Assembly (NCBI RefSeq): GCF_040115645.1
Contig: NC_089546.1
Span: forward strand, 2,825,001-2,889,000
DNA: 64,000 nt
DNA from: Euwallacea fornicatus
Taxonomy: Eukaryota; Arthropoda; Insecta; Coleoptera; Curculionidae
Reading direction: 5' to 3'
A program made the position numbers and the translations under genes. This document shows, piece after piece, positions 44,800-56,601 of this stretch. Each line of letters opens with the position of its first letter. The first letter of the stretch is position 1. The notes beneath the pieces were generated by a model, which saw only the letters and a list, made by a program, of their open reading frames with translations, made no database searches and was not told the DNA's origin.

Positions 44800-47081
44800 G
44801 GAAAAATCACTTTCTGTGGGCGTATAATTGCGTCTGCTTCATCAATGCCCATTTTCTATCTAAATTTGAATAATGAAGTTTTAAATTACGTTTGGCTTTG
44901 ATTGACCTTTCAAAGCAGTCAAAGTTGACATTGAAAAAAGATTAGAAAAGACACGACAGAAATAAATATCAAGTAATAAAAGTTGAAAATTTACAAATAA
45001 ATTATTTTAGCGTCTCTTTTATCAGTTTAGGCAATCAACCTGCATTACCATTAATAACGATATTTTTTAACATATCAATATCAGTATTTTTCGATTGTCT
45101 GGAAAAATGGTCATTAATCAAATTTTACAATGCCACGCGACGCCAAAGTGTTCAATTAAGATCTTTCCTTCTCAACAAAACTCAACGTCGCAGAAAGAAA
45201 CAGTCTTTAGGCACACCTAAGTTAATGCCTGACTGCCAATCACATTTTTAGAATTTAAAGTTTATTATCGTAGCATTTTTTGAGTTACCCTGTATAAATA
45301 AATTTTAAAACAGAACATACAAAAAATTTGATGAATTCGTAAATGAAATAAAAAAATAGGCGTTTCCATTTAAAGAAATGAACTTGATGGTCCTAACTTT
45401 TTTTGGGTCACTCTGTATACATAAGTTTATCATTAAAAAAACCGCAAGAAAAAATAAAAATCAACGGGTTTGAGCGTTTTTCCAAAAACCAAAACCCCTG
45501 ATTTTTAGTTGAATTTGTTGCACTTAATTGCCGCCCACTGTAGCAACTGTTGCAACAAATCAAAATGTCGCAACGCAGATTTGCCGACAAATTTTTAGTA
45601 AGTAATCTTATTACTTACTTAATACTCATTACATATATTTCTGCTTTAACGCTACATATTCGAACTAACCCAAATTTATATAGTATGATATATAAACTTT
45701 TTGAAAATTAAATGATCATGATATTCTTCAAACTCGATTCAACGCTTTATGATATCTAGATCTTTAAAATGGTCAGCGAAAAGAGATTTATGTGAAAAAT
45801 TGTAATAAAATTTCTTTCAAATTTACAAAATAAATTATTCCGTAATTAAATCAGACGAACTAGTTCAGAATATTAATGAATTTTTGAAATAATTCGAAAT
45901 TATGTGTTAGGCAATTTGTGACTTGATTCGGAATTCTCAGAGGATTTCAAAGCAACTTTCATTGAAATAGTGGACTGATATTGACCAATATGAATAGAAA
46001 ATTTTTTGAATATTTATTACTTTTATTACCTATACCAATACATTTTGTTGCAAGAGAGGTCATCTATACAATCTTATCTTAAACATTGTCATAAGATGTT
46101 TTCGAGACTTAAAAGAGGATTCCCACGGGTCTTAAAAATTCTTGCTTAAGCACTGGCAAATAAGGATTTTGAAAAGGGGAGTGAAAATATATAGCTCATT
46201 TACAAAGGGGTTGGCTACAGATTAATTTTCACGTGTTATCTTTTCGCGGAGATTCTCGCCTCATAAATATTTATTCGCAATCGGGCTCAAAGAAAACGCA
46301 AAAACCTCACTCTCCAGAGAAATTAAACCACTATTAAATTAAGAGCTTTTTAGAGGCACTTTTAGGAAAAATTAAAGCATCTTCGAGGGCGAATTCCGAA
46401 GGTTCCTATGAACAAATAGCTGTGGAAGATGTCGCATCTGGATATCTGTACAAGGAGAACGTTTCTCTCGAAACGATGCTTTAAAGCCAGCCAGAAACGA
46501 AAAACACGAAAATAAACTGGTTTCGGGGGGCACAAATGGAAGTAAAACGCATATAAAGTGAAAATTGTTGTTCGCTACTGCGACACACTCATGGAGTGAA
46601 CATTGCGCCTCGTCGCACAGTTGTCAATATTCATTTATCAAGAAAATGACTCTATGGAGGGAGATAAGAGTCAAATTTATCGATCTCAGAGAGCTAGAGG
46701 GACTTAAATCAACTGCAAATTTATTTACCACATTTTTATGCTGCTGACGTCCTCCAAGTTAATACTAATCGCACAGAGACTCCTAACTGAGGAGAAATTA
46801 TACTTTGATTATACCCCTTTGTATTCTGGCAGAGATACCTCGTTGGAATTTTGAATTGATAGAGCCTCATACTTCGTGCAAATTCAATGGCTTGTAAGGC
46901 CGGAGACGAGGCAACTGGGGAGTTCATAAGAAAAGTCAGGGTATGTTCTGATCCATTTCATCGTCAATATATTGAAATCTGCATGAAGGGCGTCATGAAA
47001 AAGGGAGAGAATGAAATATTTCTCCTTGCCGAAGGAATTGTCTTTCTCTCTCAATTTAGATCACACACTGCTTATTTCATA
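44800..47081. other. Non-coding stretch with two related transposon termini
   Basis: TTTTTTGAGTTACCCTGTATA ending at about 45297 and TTTTTTGGGTCACTCTGTATA ending at about 45419 are similar ends in the same direction 120 bp apart, so two right ends of one unnamed TA-inserting family lie in tandem. The rest shows no homology. Confidence 0.45.
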
Positions 47082-48116
47082 TACAAAGTATCCCAGTTTT
47101 TTATAATAGGATTTTAACCGTGTATTTTATGGATAAAAATAACATTAGTTTGCTATATAAACTATATTCGCGAATGCTTTGTTACAGAAATAGAGGACGT
47201 GGCAGTTTTATATTTTATTAAATTTATTTTTTATAGCTCTAAAAGTTCTCCAGATATATAGCTCAAATTTTGAACATAAATCGCCCTTTAGGCTCTACTT
47301 GATTAGATGGTACTAAATGATCCTGAAAATCTACAGGGTGATATTTTTAGGGGGTTATGACCCATTTTAGTAGAGTAGGTTTGATGGATTTTTGAGATTT
47401 ATAACATTCTACTGACATTATATTTTCTGATATACTACTATGGTGTAAACCGGAGTAAGAATTGATTTACTGACGATCTAAGAGTAAAGTGGATTTTTAA
47501 CAAAAACGAAATAAGAAATAATAGTAGACAAAGGGACAACGGCGACTTTAAGAGCAGAATTAACTGGACAGCGATAATTTATTCGATAAAAAAATAATTG
47601 AAATCAATATCAAATAATTATTATAACGGAAATTGTTCGAAATAATCGCCATTTCGTTTAACACATGAATTAGAACGTCGCTGTAAAGACTGCCGAACAT
47701 CTTTCGAATTCTGAGCAGTTATTCTAAGAGCAGAATATCTTATTCGCCTTCCTTCATAAACCCCAAAACACGAAAATCTAGAGGGGTTAAATTGGTCGAT
47801 TAAGGAGGCCGCTGGTGCAATTTGTCCTCTATAACCTGTCCATATCTGTGGATGGTTTGCACTTAACCAGTTTGGCACCACCAGGGAATAATGTGAAGGA
47901 TATTCGTCAAATTATACTAATAACTTACGCTCAAAATTTATGATAAATATCTCACAAACATTGGAAACTATAAAAAATAAATTGAAAAAAATATAAAATT
48001 TCAACACCTTATATTTCTATAACAAAGCATTTTTCGAATATAGTTCATATAGCAAAATGATATTATTTTCATGCGAAGAGTAAAAATCCTACATAAAAAA
48101 AATCGAACATCCTGTA
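47082..48116 (-). mobile_element. 1.04-kb Tc1/mariner-superfamily deletion derivative
   Basis: The left arm (47084 to about 47290; CAAAGTATCCCAG, TTTGCTATATAAACTATATTCG) and the right arm (about 47910-48114; CGAATATAGTTCATATAGCAAA, GAACATCCTG) are inverted copies over about 200 bp, each beside TA. The interior holds a C-terminal transposase trace on the minus strand. Confidence 0.85.
47621..47890 (-). pseudogene. C-terminal transposase trace
   Basis: WLSANHPQIWTGYRGQIAPAA, then a frame change through the equivalent of SPDLTPLDF, then a conserved tail DVRQSLQRRSNSCVKRNGDYFEQF ending at 47621. This is the last third of a DD41D-like transposase. The upstream catalytic part is not present between the inverted ends. 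Confidence 0.7.
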
Positions 48117-48992
48117 GCACCTGGCAACAAGGTTTATATTTCGAAAATGTGCATCTTATCTCCCCAAACAAAATTGTTATATTCAGTGAACTAATAGGGC
48201 TGATTAGGTAATTTAATGATTTATCGTTAGGGTCTTAAATGAGAATTTATTGGAAAAGTTTTCAAAAGTGTAAAATATCTTTCAAGTTTGATATTGAGAA
48301 ATTTAGGAAAGTATCATTTCGGGGTTGCCAGTCTGGATAGATAAGGGAGTTTGGTTTCGCAGTATTGTATTAATTTTCTATTCTAATTTAAACTCAAACA
48401 GATGGCGAAGTTTTTATGACAATAAATTATGGCGATCAAAAGCGACATAAAGCACTTCTCCAGCAAATTGCATTTCGTCGAATTAGCAAAGTTGCTCTGT
48501 TCGCACAGGACCCCTTCACGAATCGCTTTGAGGGGATCCGGGCTGTGAACTCGAAAGTCGTTTATTAAAATCGAGTTTGTAAATTGCAAACATTGCTGCA
48601 TACTGATTGATGTTTTCTAAGCCCTTAATCCCTTTAAACGTCGAAGGAGATTTTCCAGAGGTAAACATTAACAACAGTTGGACATTTATTTCCTAATTTT
48701 ATAAAGCGAGCAAGAGCGAAAATATGGGAGCGATGTAGTTGGCACTTTTATACAGCCAACTTCTTCAAATTCAAGTGTTTTCGCTTTAAATTGGGTTGTT
48801 CGGACGCTTTTGTAGCATTATTAGTTCGAGTGTCTTTAGGAGGCCGTAAAGGGTAGAAAAGAGTGGCAAAAGCACCTGGAAATAATCAAGAAACAAGGAG
48901 TGAATTTGAATTTTTCAGAGAGTTGGTATAATTTTTCTTATTCGTTCCAATGGTCACTTCTCATCGCTAACGTACAGCCACACTGATTTATA
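48117..48992. other. Non-coding stretch
   Basis: No homology recognised. Confidence 0.4.
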
Positions 48993-50283
48993 TTAGGTCG
49001 TGTAGTATGAAATGAGTAGAATTGAATTAAAACTTTAGCCATTTTTTTTTTTTTCATATGAAATGTTTTTATTGTCAATCGAAATATGCACCACCATTAT
49101 CAATACACTTCTGCCATTTAACGGGAAGTTCATTGATTCCCCTACTGTAAAAGCCTGCAGGCCGGGAGTCGATAAACTCGTGGAAGGCAGCTTTGACAGC
49201 CTCGTCGGAGTTGAATGTTTTCCCTACCAAGAACTTATCAAAATTTTGAAAGAAGTGGTAATCAGTGGGTGCTAAGTCGGGTGAATACGGTGGATGACGA
49301 AGAGTTTCCAATTCCAACTCCTGCAGCTTGGCCAAGGTGACTTGTGCGGTGTGTGGCCGAGCGTTGTCGTGCAACAATAGCGGTGCACTTCGATTGACTA
49401 ATCTTGGCTGCTTAACCGTCAGTTGCCTCATCATTTCGGTCAGTTGTCGGCAGTAGACATCAGCCGTAATCGATTCACCAGGTTTCATGAAGCTGTGATG
49501 GATGACACCTGCGTTGGACCACCAAACGGGCACCATAAGCTTCTTTTGATGAAGATTTTTTTTCGCACAATGTTTTGGTGGTTCATCTTGATCCAACCAC
49601 TGCGACGAACGTCTGCTATTGTCATATAGGATCCATTTCTCATCACAAGTAACAATCCGTTTCAAAAATGGATCGTTATTATACCGGCACAGCAAAGAAA
49701 CACAAGCTTCGAGACGTCGTTCTTTCTGTATGTCGCTCAACTCATGCGGTACTCACTTGTCCAGCTTTTTCACCTCACCAATTTCAGCCAAATGAGTCAA
49801 TATTGTTTTTTTGGTTACACTGAATATTAACGAAAATTCGAACGCACTTTGACGTGGATTCGCTTCCACCACGGCTTTCAGATGATCGTTATCCACTTGA
49901 GTTTCAGGTCGTCCACGCGGTTCATTTGTTAGGTCAAAATTGCCAGAACGAAATTTCATGAACCAACGAGATACTGTTTGCTGTGAAGTGACTTAAGTAC
50001 CAAACACATCGTTAATATTGCAAGCCGTCTGAGCTGTTGTGGTTCCACGGTGAAACTCATATTTCATTAACACACGAATTTCACTATTTTGCATGGCTGC
50101 ACAAAATTTTTTATAAAAATAAAAGTTTTCAATAATTTTTAACACTTTAAACTCTGATCGAAAGAGGAAGAATGTGCCTTTTCCACATAAAAAAGTGAAG
50201 TCCAAATATTGATTTAGAGTGAAGTTATTCGCAGTTGAATGTGGCATTTCAAGAATCTACTCATTTCATACTACACGACCTAA
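48993..50283 (-). mobile_element. Full-length 1291-bp mariner with perfect 28-bp ends
   Basis: TTAGGTCGTGTAGTATGAAA and eight further bases form the left end at 48993-49020 and recur exactly, inverted, at 50256-50283. A TA dinucleotide flanks each side (48991-48992 and 50284-50285). The length is the classical mariner length. The transposase gene runs right to left between the ends. Intact ends and a nearly open gene mark this as the most recently active transposase-bearing element in the window. Confidence 0.95.
49075..50094 (-). pseudogene. Mariner (DD34D) transposase with two in-frame stops
   Basis: I place the start at ATG 50092-50094 (MQNSEIRVLMKYEF), the usual distance from the inverted end. 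The frame then stays open to TAA at 49075 except for two stop codons: 49993-49995 (TAA, in the first helix-turn-helix, after NDVFGT) and 49753-49755 or the adjacent codon (TGA where the family has the Trp of WVPHEL). No frame change is needed over 340 codons. Catalytic residues are all present: TCDEKW, LLLHDNARPH and YSPDLAPTDYH, with 34 residues between the second and third Asp. Sequence style is close to the cecropia/mellifera mariners and to the family of the human SETMAR-derived element, from memory of those families. The final 221 codons after the second stop form one uninterrupted frame with the complete catalytic domain. Confidence 0.92.
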
Positions 50284-50754
50284 TACATGTTTCAATTGCT
50301 GCCTCTTGCTAACACCTTGTAAGAAACTGGTGTGTTATAATCTTTCTTAACTTTTATTTTAACTTTCACTGTGGTCAATTTTACTCGAATTAGAAACGAC
50401 CCTTCTCCTCCGTCTGAGGATGTTTACTAACTTTTACTAAAATTTGCAAACAGCCTCTTTCATGTACCTCAGAAGTAGTTTGCTTTGGTAAATGTAAATT
50501 TTGTAAAATCAATAAAATATCGCTGATTACCAGTTGAGCACTAACTGCGGATGGTTCGAATTTGAAAATTTTCCTGATAATTCCAGGCTCTCTTATGCTA
50601 TTGCTGAAAGATAGTATGGTTTATGTCCCCAAAGTCCACATTCACGCAGCTTAATTTTGCCTGCTCGTATTCTAGAAAACGATTAGCGATCAAGCAATTT
50701 AAGGATCTTAATCTACGGAGCGTACTAATACTAAAGCGATTCTGATACTTACCG
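50284..50754. other. Non-coding stretch
   Basis: No homology recognised. Confidence 0.4.
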
Positions 50755-51060
50755 TTATGAAACTGTTTGCAACCCCCCCGTGATTTTTCGATAATATGTA
50801 CTTAAGGTTTCATCACTGAACTGTCTCTCCTGCTGAGCTTTAGTCTGCTTCTTGGTGCTTATGTGCACGTCCGAATGAATTACACTACGGTTGATCAAGT
50901 AGTTTCCTTTACGACCCTGTTCTGCCAATGTAACCGCCTCTTCGTTTCCTCGAATTCCTGAATGTTCTAATGCAGTTTGTCCACCATTAGTTGTTCTGTC
51001 TTTGAAGTTACATGATCGAATCACCCTATATTCCAGGCTTTGTAATTTTATAGACAACAC
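50755..51060 (-). pseudogene. RNase H end of a non-LTR retrotransposon ORF2, fragment
   Basis: A 101-codon open frame. Residues 33-51 read EHSGIRGNEEAVTLAEQGR, the retrotransposon RNase H signature normally written as HSGIxGNExAD; the final catalytic Asp is replaced by Val here. The upstream residues correspond loosely to the preceding strand. No reverse transcriptase part is adjacent, so this is a short relic. A GTAAGT follows the stop on the same strand, which I regard as chance. Confidence 0.6.
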
Positions 51061-51226
51061 TCTTTGAAATAGATATTGAAACGAATTTAACTGCAGCAGG
51101 ATTAGATGTATTGATACACATGTGTATTGCCATCCTTGAATTTTAGACGAAGCACATTCCTTAACAGCTCTTTTTCCTGGTAGTAAACATCTACTTCGCT
51201 AGACACAATAAGTTTCCAACGACACA

Positions 51227-53065
51227 TACCGTGTGTAACATTGAACCTGGAACATCGTAATATCTCCAACAATAGTCTTTCTATAAAGAACTGTTTAATA
51301 TCAAGTTTTAATCACTCTGAGGGGAAAATGTATTGGTGCTAAAGTCGAGTCCTTTCCGCCCCCGTTTGGGCGAAGAGGGATTAACTTTTTAATTTCAAAT
51401 GGCAACCCCCATTTCTTTTACAGATTCGAATAATGCTGCCAAAAATAAGTTTTAAATATTTTATTTGATTCATGCTAGAAAAAATTGTAATTAACGATTC
51501 ATATCAATTCATATCTTAAATGGCAACCTCCACTTTTAAAAAACTTCTATGAAACGAAAAATAATCCATATTAATAAAATGCGACAAATAAACAATAACG
51601 TAAACAAATAAAATATTTTATTGTCAATATTTTTTCACGTCGAAGTATTTGACCACAGAAGAGAAACTCGAAGTGGTTTTGGTGCATGGAAAACCTGGTA
51701 AGTATTGAAATAATGCTGTCAATCTCTACTCTCAGAGTTTTCCTAAAGATCTAGAATCCCACGTTTCTTTCTATCGTGCGATTAACAAATTTAATAATGT
51801 AAGGACTGTAAATCAGAAAAAAACACTCTTCCAGCTACTGTGTGTGGAGAAAACAATCAGATTGCAGTCCTAAATGCTGTGGCTTTTAACCCAGAAATGG
51901 GCACAGAGAAATAGCAGAATTGTCAGGAATGTCTCATATGAGTGTGTGGAGAATGCCGAAAGATGCACAAGTTTCATTCTTATCATTTTTCTTTACGCCA
52001 ACGTCTCTACGAGGTAGTTTTTCTAAATAGAATAAACTTTTATGGATGGGCATTTGGATAGATAGAACGAAATCCCAATTTTGACCATTGTCAATTATTT
52101 TCTGACGAGTCATCATTTACAAATCATGGTACCGTTGGTAGGCATCACATGCATCACCACAGTGTTGAAAATCTGCATTGGCTTCGACAAGTTGAGCACC
52201 AGCGTTCTTGGATTGTCCAAGTGGAATCATTGGCAGTAAACTCATCAGATTCGCTGTAATTGAAGGCAACTTGAATGCTGAAATGTATCGGAATATTTTA
52301 GAAAATAAACCGTCCATATTACTCCAGGACTTCAACGTAGAAGTGTGTCAGAATATGTAGTTTCAACATAGAGGTTCTTTTGCTCATTATTCTGCTGTAA
52401 CACGGGAAGTTCTTGACCGTAATTTTAATGGTTGGTGAATCGGCAGATCGTGTCCGGTGAATTGGCCTGCTAAACCTCCAGATCTTACTTCGTCGGATTT
52501 TTTTTTGTAGGGACATCTCAAATATCAGATTTATAAAGAAATACCTGCCACACGTGAGGATATGATTCTGCGAATTTAAATGCTTGTGTCGATGTTTCAG
52601 AAGACACACGTCGTAGACGTGAAGAGTACTTGAAAACACGCATAAATAAGTGAATTGAAGTTCGAGAATACAATTTTGAACATTTGTTTAAAATAAAAGC
52701 TATACAAAAATCCTCGTTTTAATTCATTCTAAAGCAGACATCATCAAACCTTTCAGTAAATCATAAGTGAAAAACAAATTGAATTTCGTTAATTACAGTG
52801 TCCTCTATCATGAATCGAAGAACATGTTCGAACAATTTTTTCGTATTTTTAGCCGTATTATCCGAATTCATAAAAAAATGAGGGTTACAATTTAAAATTA
52901 AAAAATTAACACCCACCCCTCCCACATGGGAGTCGGAGGAGAGTCGCCTTTAGCATCAATACATTTCCCTTTCAGAGTGATTAAAGCTTGATACTAAGCA
53001 GTTTTTTATCGGATGCCTAGTATTCGAAATATTTCGATATTTTAGATTAAATCAGACACACTGTA
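51227..53065 (+). mobile_element. End-to-end 1.84-kb DD41D-like element
   Basis: Left arm 51227 to about 51500 and right arm about 52790-53065 are inverted copies. Landmarks are CCGTGTGTAA against ACACACTGTA at the edges, TATCAAGTTTTAATCACTCTG against CAGAGTGATTAAAGCTTGATA, and GATTCGAATAATGCTG against CGTATTATCCGAATTC. TA borders at 51227-51228 and 53064-53065. A decayed transposase lies between the arms. A second, much younger element begins 50 bp to the right. Confidence 0.85.
51645..52650 (+). pseudogene. Full-length decayed transposase, second acidic residue lost
   Basis: Order of recognisable parts across frames: YLTTEEKLEVVLVHGK at about 51645; SFYRAINKFNNVRTVNQKK; VAFNPEM and IAELSGMSHMSVWRM (second helix-turn-helix) near 51905-51960; LFSDESSFTNHGTVGRHHMH with the first Asp-Glu near 52090-52150; EHQRSWIVQV; the second motif reads QHRGSFAHYSA, so the catalytic Asp of HDG has become Arg; WPAKPPDLTSSDFFL with the third Asp near 52460-52505; a tail to about 52650. 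Forty-one residues lie between the second and third positions. Stops and frame changes are frequent. Confidence 0.8.
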
Positions 53066-53114
53066 TGTCTTCTCGTATCCTGATTTTTTTTTATTAGCTC
53101 AGCCAGCTCATTCT

Positions 53115-54336
53115 ATACAGGGTCTCCTCGAATTACGTGGCCAAAATAATACCGCAGATTGTTTGAGTGAAAATAAGTCGATTTAACTAAACTTCCCTCA
53201 GTCCAAAAGTTGATAATTATGGAGCTACAGGGTGTTAAAGTTGAAAAAAAAAATCACATTTTCTTTAATATCTTTCGATTTCTTTGAGTTAATTTCACGA
53301 AATTTCATATTTGAGGGTGTTTTAGGATACGAAATTCAAATTTATTAACGATTTAGTTGTTTCTTCTAGGGGGCGCCACAAGCGACCATTAGGACACATT
53401 TAAATCTCTGTAACTTTTTCGTGCCACGGTGTATATTATTTTGGTATTTAAAAACCTTTTTCCCTACCTTTTATACTTGGAAAAAGGTATACTTTATTGA
53501 CCTCGTTAGAAGCAACGGTTTTGGAGAAAAATGCATCTAAGCCTGTTGATGCATGCAAATTACCTTAAAATTATTTTCCGTTAAAAAAAATAAAGTTTTT
53601 CAAAAATAATTATTAGTAAAGGTATAACAATAAGTTTTCAAAATCAGATATTATTAAATAGAAAACAAAAATAATAATTAACAAAGAAACAACAACAAGC
53701 GAGAATAACACTTACTAATTAATTAAATTATTATTGGCCATACTTATGGATATTTACAGGAACAAGAAGCGAAACTGAAAAGAAAAACTGAGGGCTAAAT
53801 AAAAAAACTGACATTTAAGAAACAAATTCAAGTGTTAAAATGTCAATTAAAAACATAGCCAACTGAGTTATTTACTTAAAAGCGCTAACGCAAATATGCA
53901 GCGCATTAGAATTATGCGTTTTTCTCCAAAACCGTTGCTTCTAGCGACGTCAATAAAGTATACCTTTTTCCAAGTATAAAAGGTAGGGAAAAAGGTTTTT
54001 AAATACCAAAATAATATACACCGTGGCACGAAAAAGTTACAGAGATTTAAATGTGTCCTAATGGTCGCTTGTGGCGCCCCCTAGAAGAAACAACTAAATC
54101 GTTAATAAATTTGAATTTCGTATCCTAAAACACCCTCAAATATGAAATTTCGTGAAATTAACTTAAAGAAATCGAAAGATATTAAAGAAAATGTGATTTT
54201 TTTTTCAACTTTAACACCCTGTAGCTCCATAATTATCAACTTTTGGACTGAGGGAAGTTTAGTTAAATCGACTTATTTTCACTCAAACAATCTGCGGTAT
54301 TATTTTGGCCACGTAATTCGAGGACACCCTGTATAA
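53115..54336. mobile_element. Near-perfect foldback element, two ~423-bp arms
   Basis: 53115 to about 53537 and about 53915-54336 are inverted copies. By eye they differ at about six places: one base in the first ten, one base in an A run, one G/A, two changes near the inner end, and one more at the inner edge. Ends are TATA followed by CAGGGTCTCC (left) and GGACACCCTG then TATA (right). The 377-bp centre is AT-rich and non-coding. No transposase homology in either strand. It was presumably moved in trans by a Tc1/mariner-type enzyme. The arms could pair into a long hairpin in RNA or single-stranded DNA. Confidence 0.95.
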
Positions 54337-54399
54337 CTTTTGAGTGATTTTCAATTTTAGAATCGATCGACATCAAAAGTTTTAATTGCATGTCAAAAC

Positions 54400-56000
54400 A
54401 TAGACACTACGACAAAGAAACCTACCTGAATATAAATCCTGACTATAGACGTAGGGATTGCCTACAAATTGCAATCTTTCAACATTAATTGGTGGTACAG
54501 AATTGGTTCACCCGACAACGAAACCTAAACGACTATATACCTGACAAAGCAGATCTTATTTTTTTTTATTTGAGCAATCGCTACAGATGTCCACCTACTT
54601 CTTTAACGACTGTTACAGACCAACAACCGTTTTTTTACGCTCGATAATTTTAAATATTTTCAACAAATTGCGACTTTTTAATGTTGATTTATAAAGCAAA
54701 ATAGTTCTACAGGCGAAAAAATCTACACGACTACAAAAAAGTCTACTTAAATATGATAGAATAGAAAAACGACCTATTTACTACTCGATAGTCTTAACCA
54801 ATATTTATTATTATTTATATTTTATTTATTATTATTTATATGTTATCTATTAGTATTATATATTTCACTAATTTTTGACCATGTTTTGTACAGCTAAATT
54901 CGGAGACCCAGACCAGAAAACCTAATCGATTGCAAATCTGACAAGATAAGCCATATTAAAAAAAATCAGATTTTCCATTCGATTAGAATAACTATTTTTT
55001 CCACTTGATAGTTTAAAATACTTTCTACAAAATTATGAATTTCACCAGTAATTTGACGCTCAGAGTAAGAAACTTGAACACACATGTATCAAGAGTTGAT
55101 CAGATCATAAATGTGCCAAGATGGCTAATAATTTTCAAAAAATCATTATAGTTTATGTTTTTTGTTATTTTGTGTAAGTAAAACTGAAGTGAATCTTAAT
55201 TAAAAATTAGTTCCAGTTGTGACTTTTTTACTGCTGAAGACTTCTGGATATTCACTATGAAATTACATGTTTTCAATATTGATTTGAGGAGCAACAGCTA
55301 CTCGAAAAGAGGAGGAAACCTAAATAACCACGTGTTTAAAATAATGTTTCTAATTTTCAAAACTTATAAAATTTACTAGAAGTGAGGTAATATAATGATT
55401 TTATGCTGCCACATTGCTGTAAATATTCCTAGAAAATTGCAAATATTCTACAGCGATTTTTATACCAAGACGTAGTTGTTCAGACTAGGGAACCTGAGAA
55501 AATAGAAATCGGCCCAGACGGAATATAATTTTAAAAAATTCATAACTCGTTCAACTTTCAAGTAAACTTTCAATATTGATTTGTCGAAGGGTGGAAAAAA
55601 CGACGAAACCTAAAGGATTACAAATCTACGCAGATGAACCTTGATTGTCGAAAAATGTTCCATTTTATAAAAAAATAGTATAAACGAACTTTTTACTACT
55701 CTATAGCTCCAAACATTCTCTATAGAGCCACAAATTCTCCGACAGGATTTTTAAAGAAATATGTATTCGCGTAGATAAAGAAACGTGAATGACCACAAAC
55801 CTTCCAAGAAAAAGCTACTCGTATCTTCTGTTTGCATTGAAATAGAGTTACGATTTTCTACTGGTTGATAGCTCTAAATATTATTTACAAGCTGCAGGAT
55901 CGATATTAATTTTAGAGCAAAGTATAGTCGGGAACACGAAAAAAGCTAAATAACTACAAATCAAAGCACACGACTTAAAAATAGCAAAATTTTTACCACC
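54400..56000 (+). repeat. Decayed tandem array, unit ~165-200 bp
   Basis: The phrase GAAACCTAAATGACTACAAATC, in varied forms, recurs near 54418, 54519, 54715, 54913, 55310, 55600, 55779 and 55937. A second phrase, GATAGCTCTAAATATTTTCTACAA, recurs near 54641, 55002, 55698 and 55861. A third, TTCAATATTGATTTG, appears near 55274 and 55570, with variants near 54680 and 55895. Order within units is constant and spacing is mostly 100-200 bp. This fits an old satellite-like array with indels. No coding frame. Confidence 0.6.
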
Positions 56001-56601
56001 CGAAGTCATTAAAATTAGTAAATTCACTGATGTTATATATTTAAAGCCCTTTCTTATCCAATTTCCTCAAAAAACCCTTTCCACAAATTCTTGTTTGTGG
56101 AGGGTAAGCTTATCATCCCTATCGCTTATGGCCCTTATTTTAATCCTATGCAACTTAAGGTTAACAAAAACACGTCAATTTATTAAAATTAATTAATTAA
56201 ATTGTGTAAATTCAGACTTTCGTCGTTATGTTCCTAATTTCTTGATTATCTTTCATCATTTTTATCGGGTAATATGTGTTGATGTGTATTACGCCCTACG
56301 CCTCCAATTTGGTCATATTTAAATAACATTTTTCAGGCTGCAATAAAACACACTAATCTATTAAAACCCATTAATTTAATGGCATGGCTTAGGAGTTCCT
56401 TTAACAAAATTTTGTGCCTGAATTTTTTTACTCCCCAAAGATTTTCGTATTAGTCATATTTAAATGCAGAGTTCAAAAAAACATATGAAATCCATCGAAA
56501 TCCATTTATCGAGTGGCGTAACACCAGAGTGAAATATAACCGTATAGAGAAAGAACTATTGACGACCATTAATCAGAAAGTATAAAAAAATATTTTTAAA
56601 A
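56001..56601. other. Non-coding stretch
   Basis: AT-rich sequence between the tandem array and the next element; no homology recognised. Confidence 0.4.

Noticed and set aside
49423..49629. Plus-strand frame antisense to the mariner gene
   Set aside because: Shadow of the minus-strand transposase.
50748..50757. Consensus GTAAGT on the minus strand after the RNase H frame
   Set aside because: The frame already stops before it and the host sequence is a retrotransposon relic, so a spliced host gene is unlikely.
54142..54336. 64-codon plus-strand frame in the right foldback arm
   Set aside because: It is a chance reading of non-coding inverted-repeat sequence and ends exactly at the element border.
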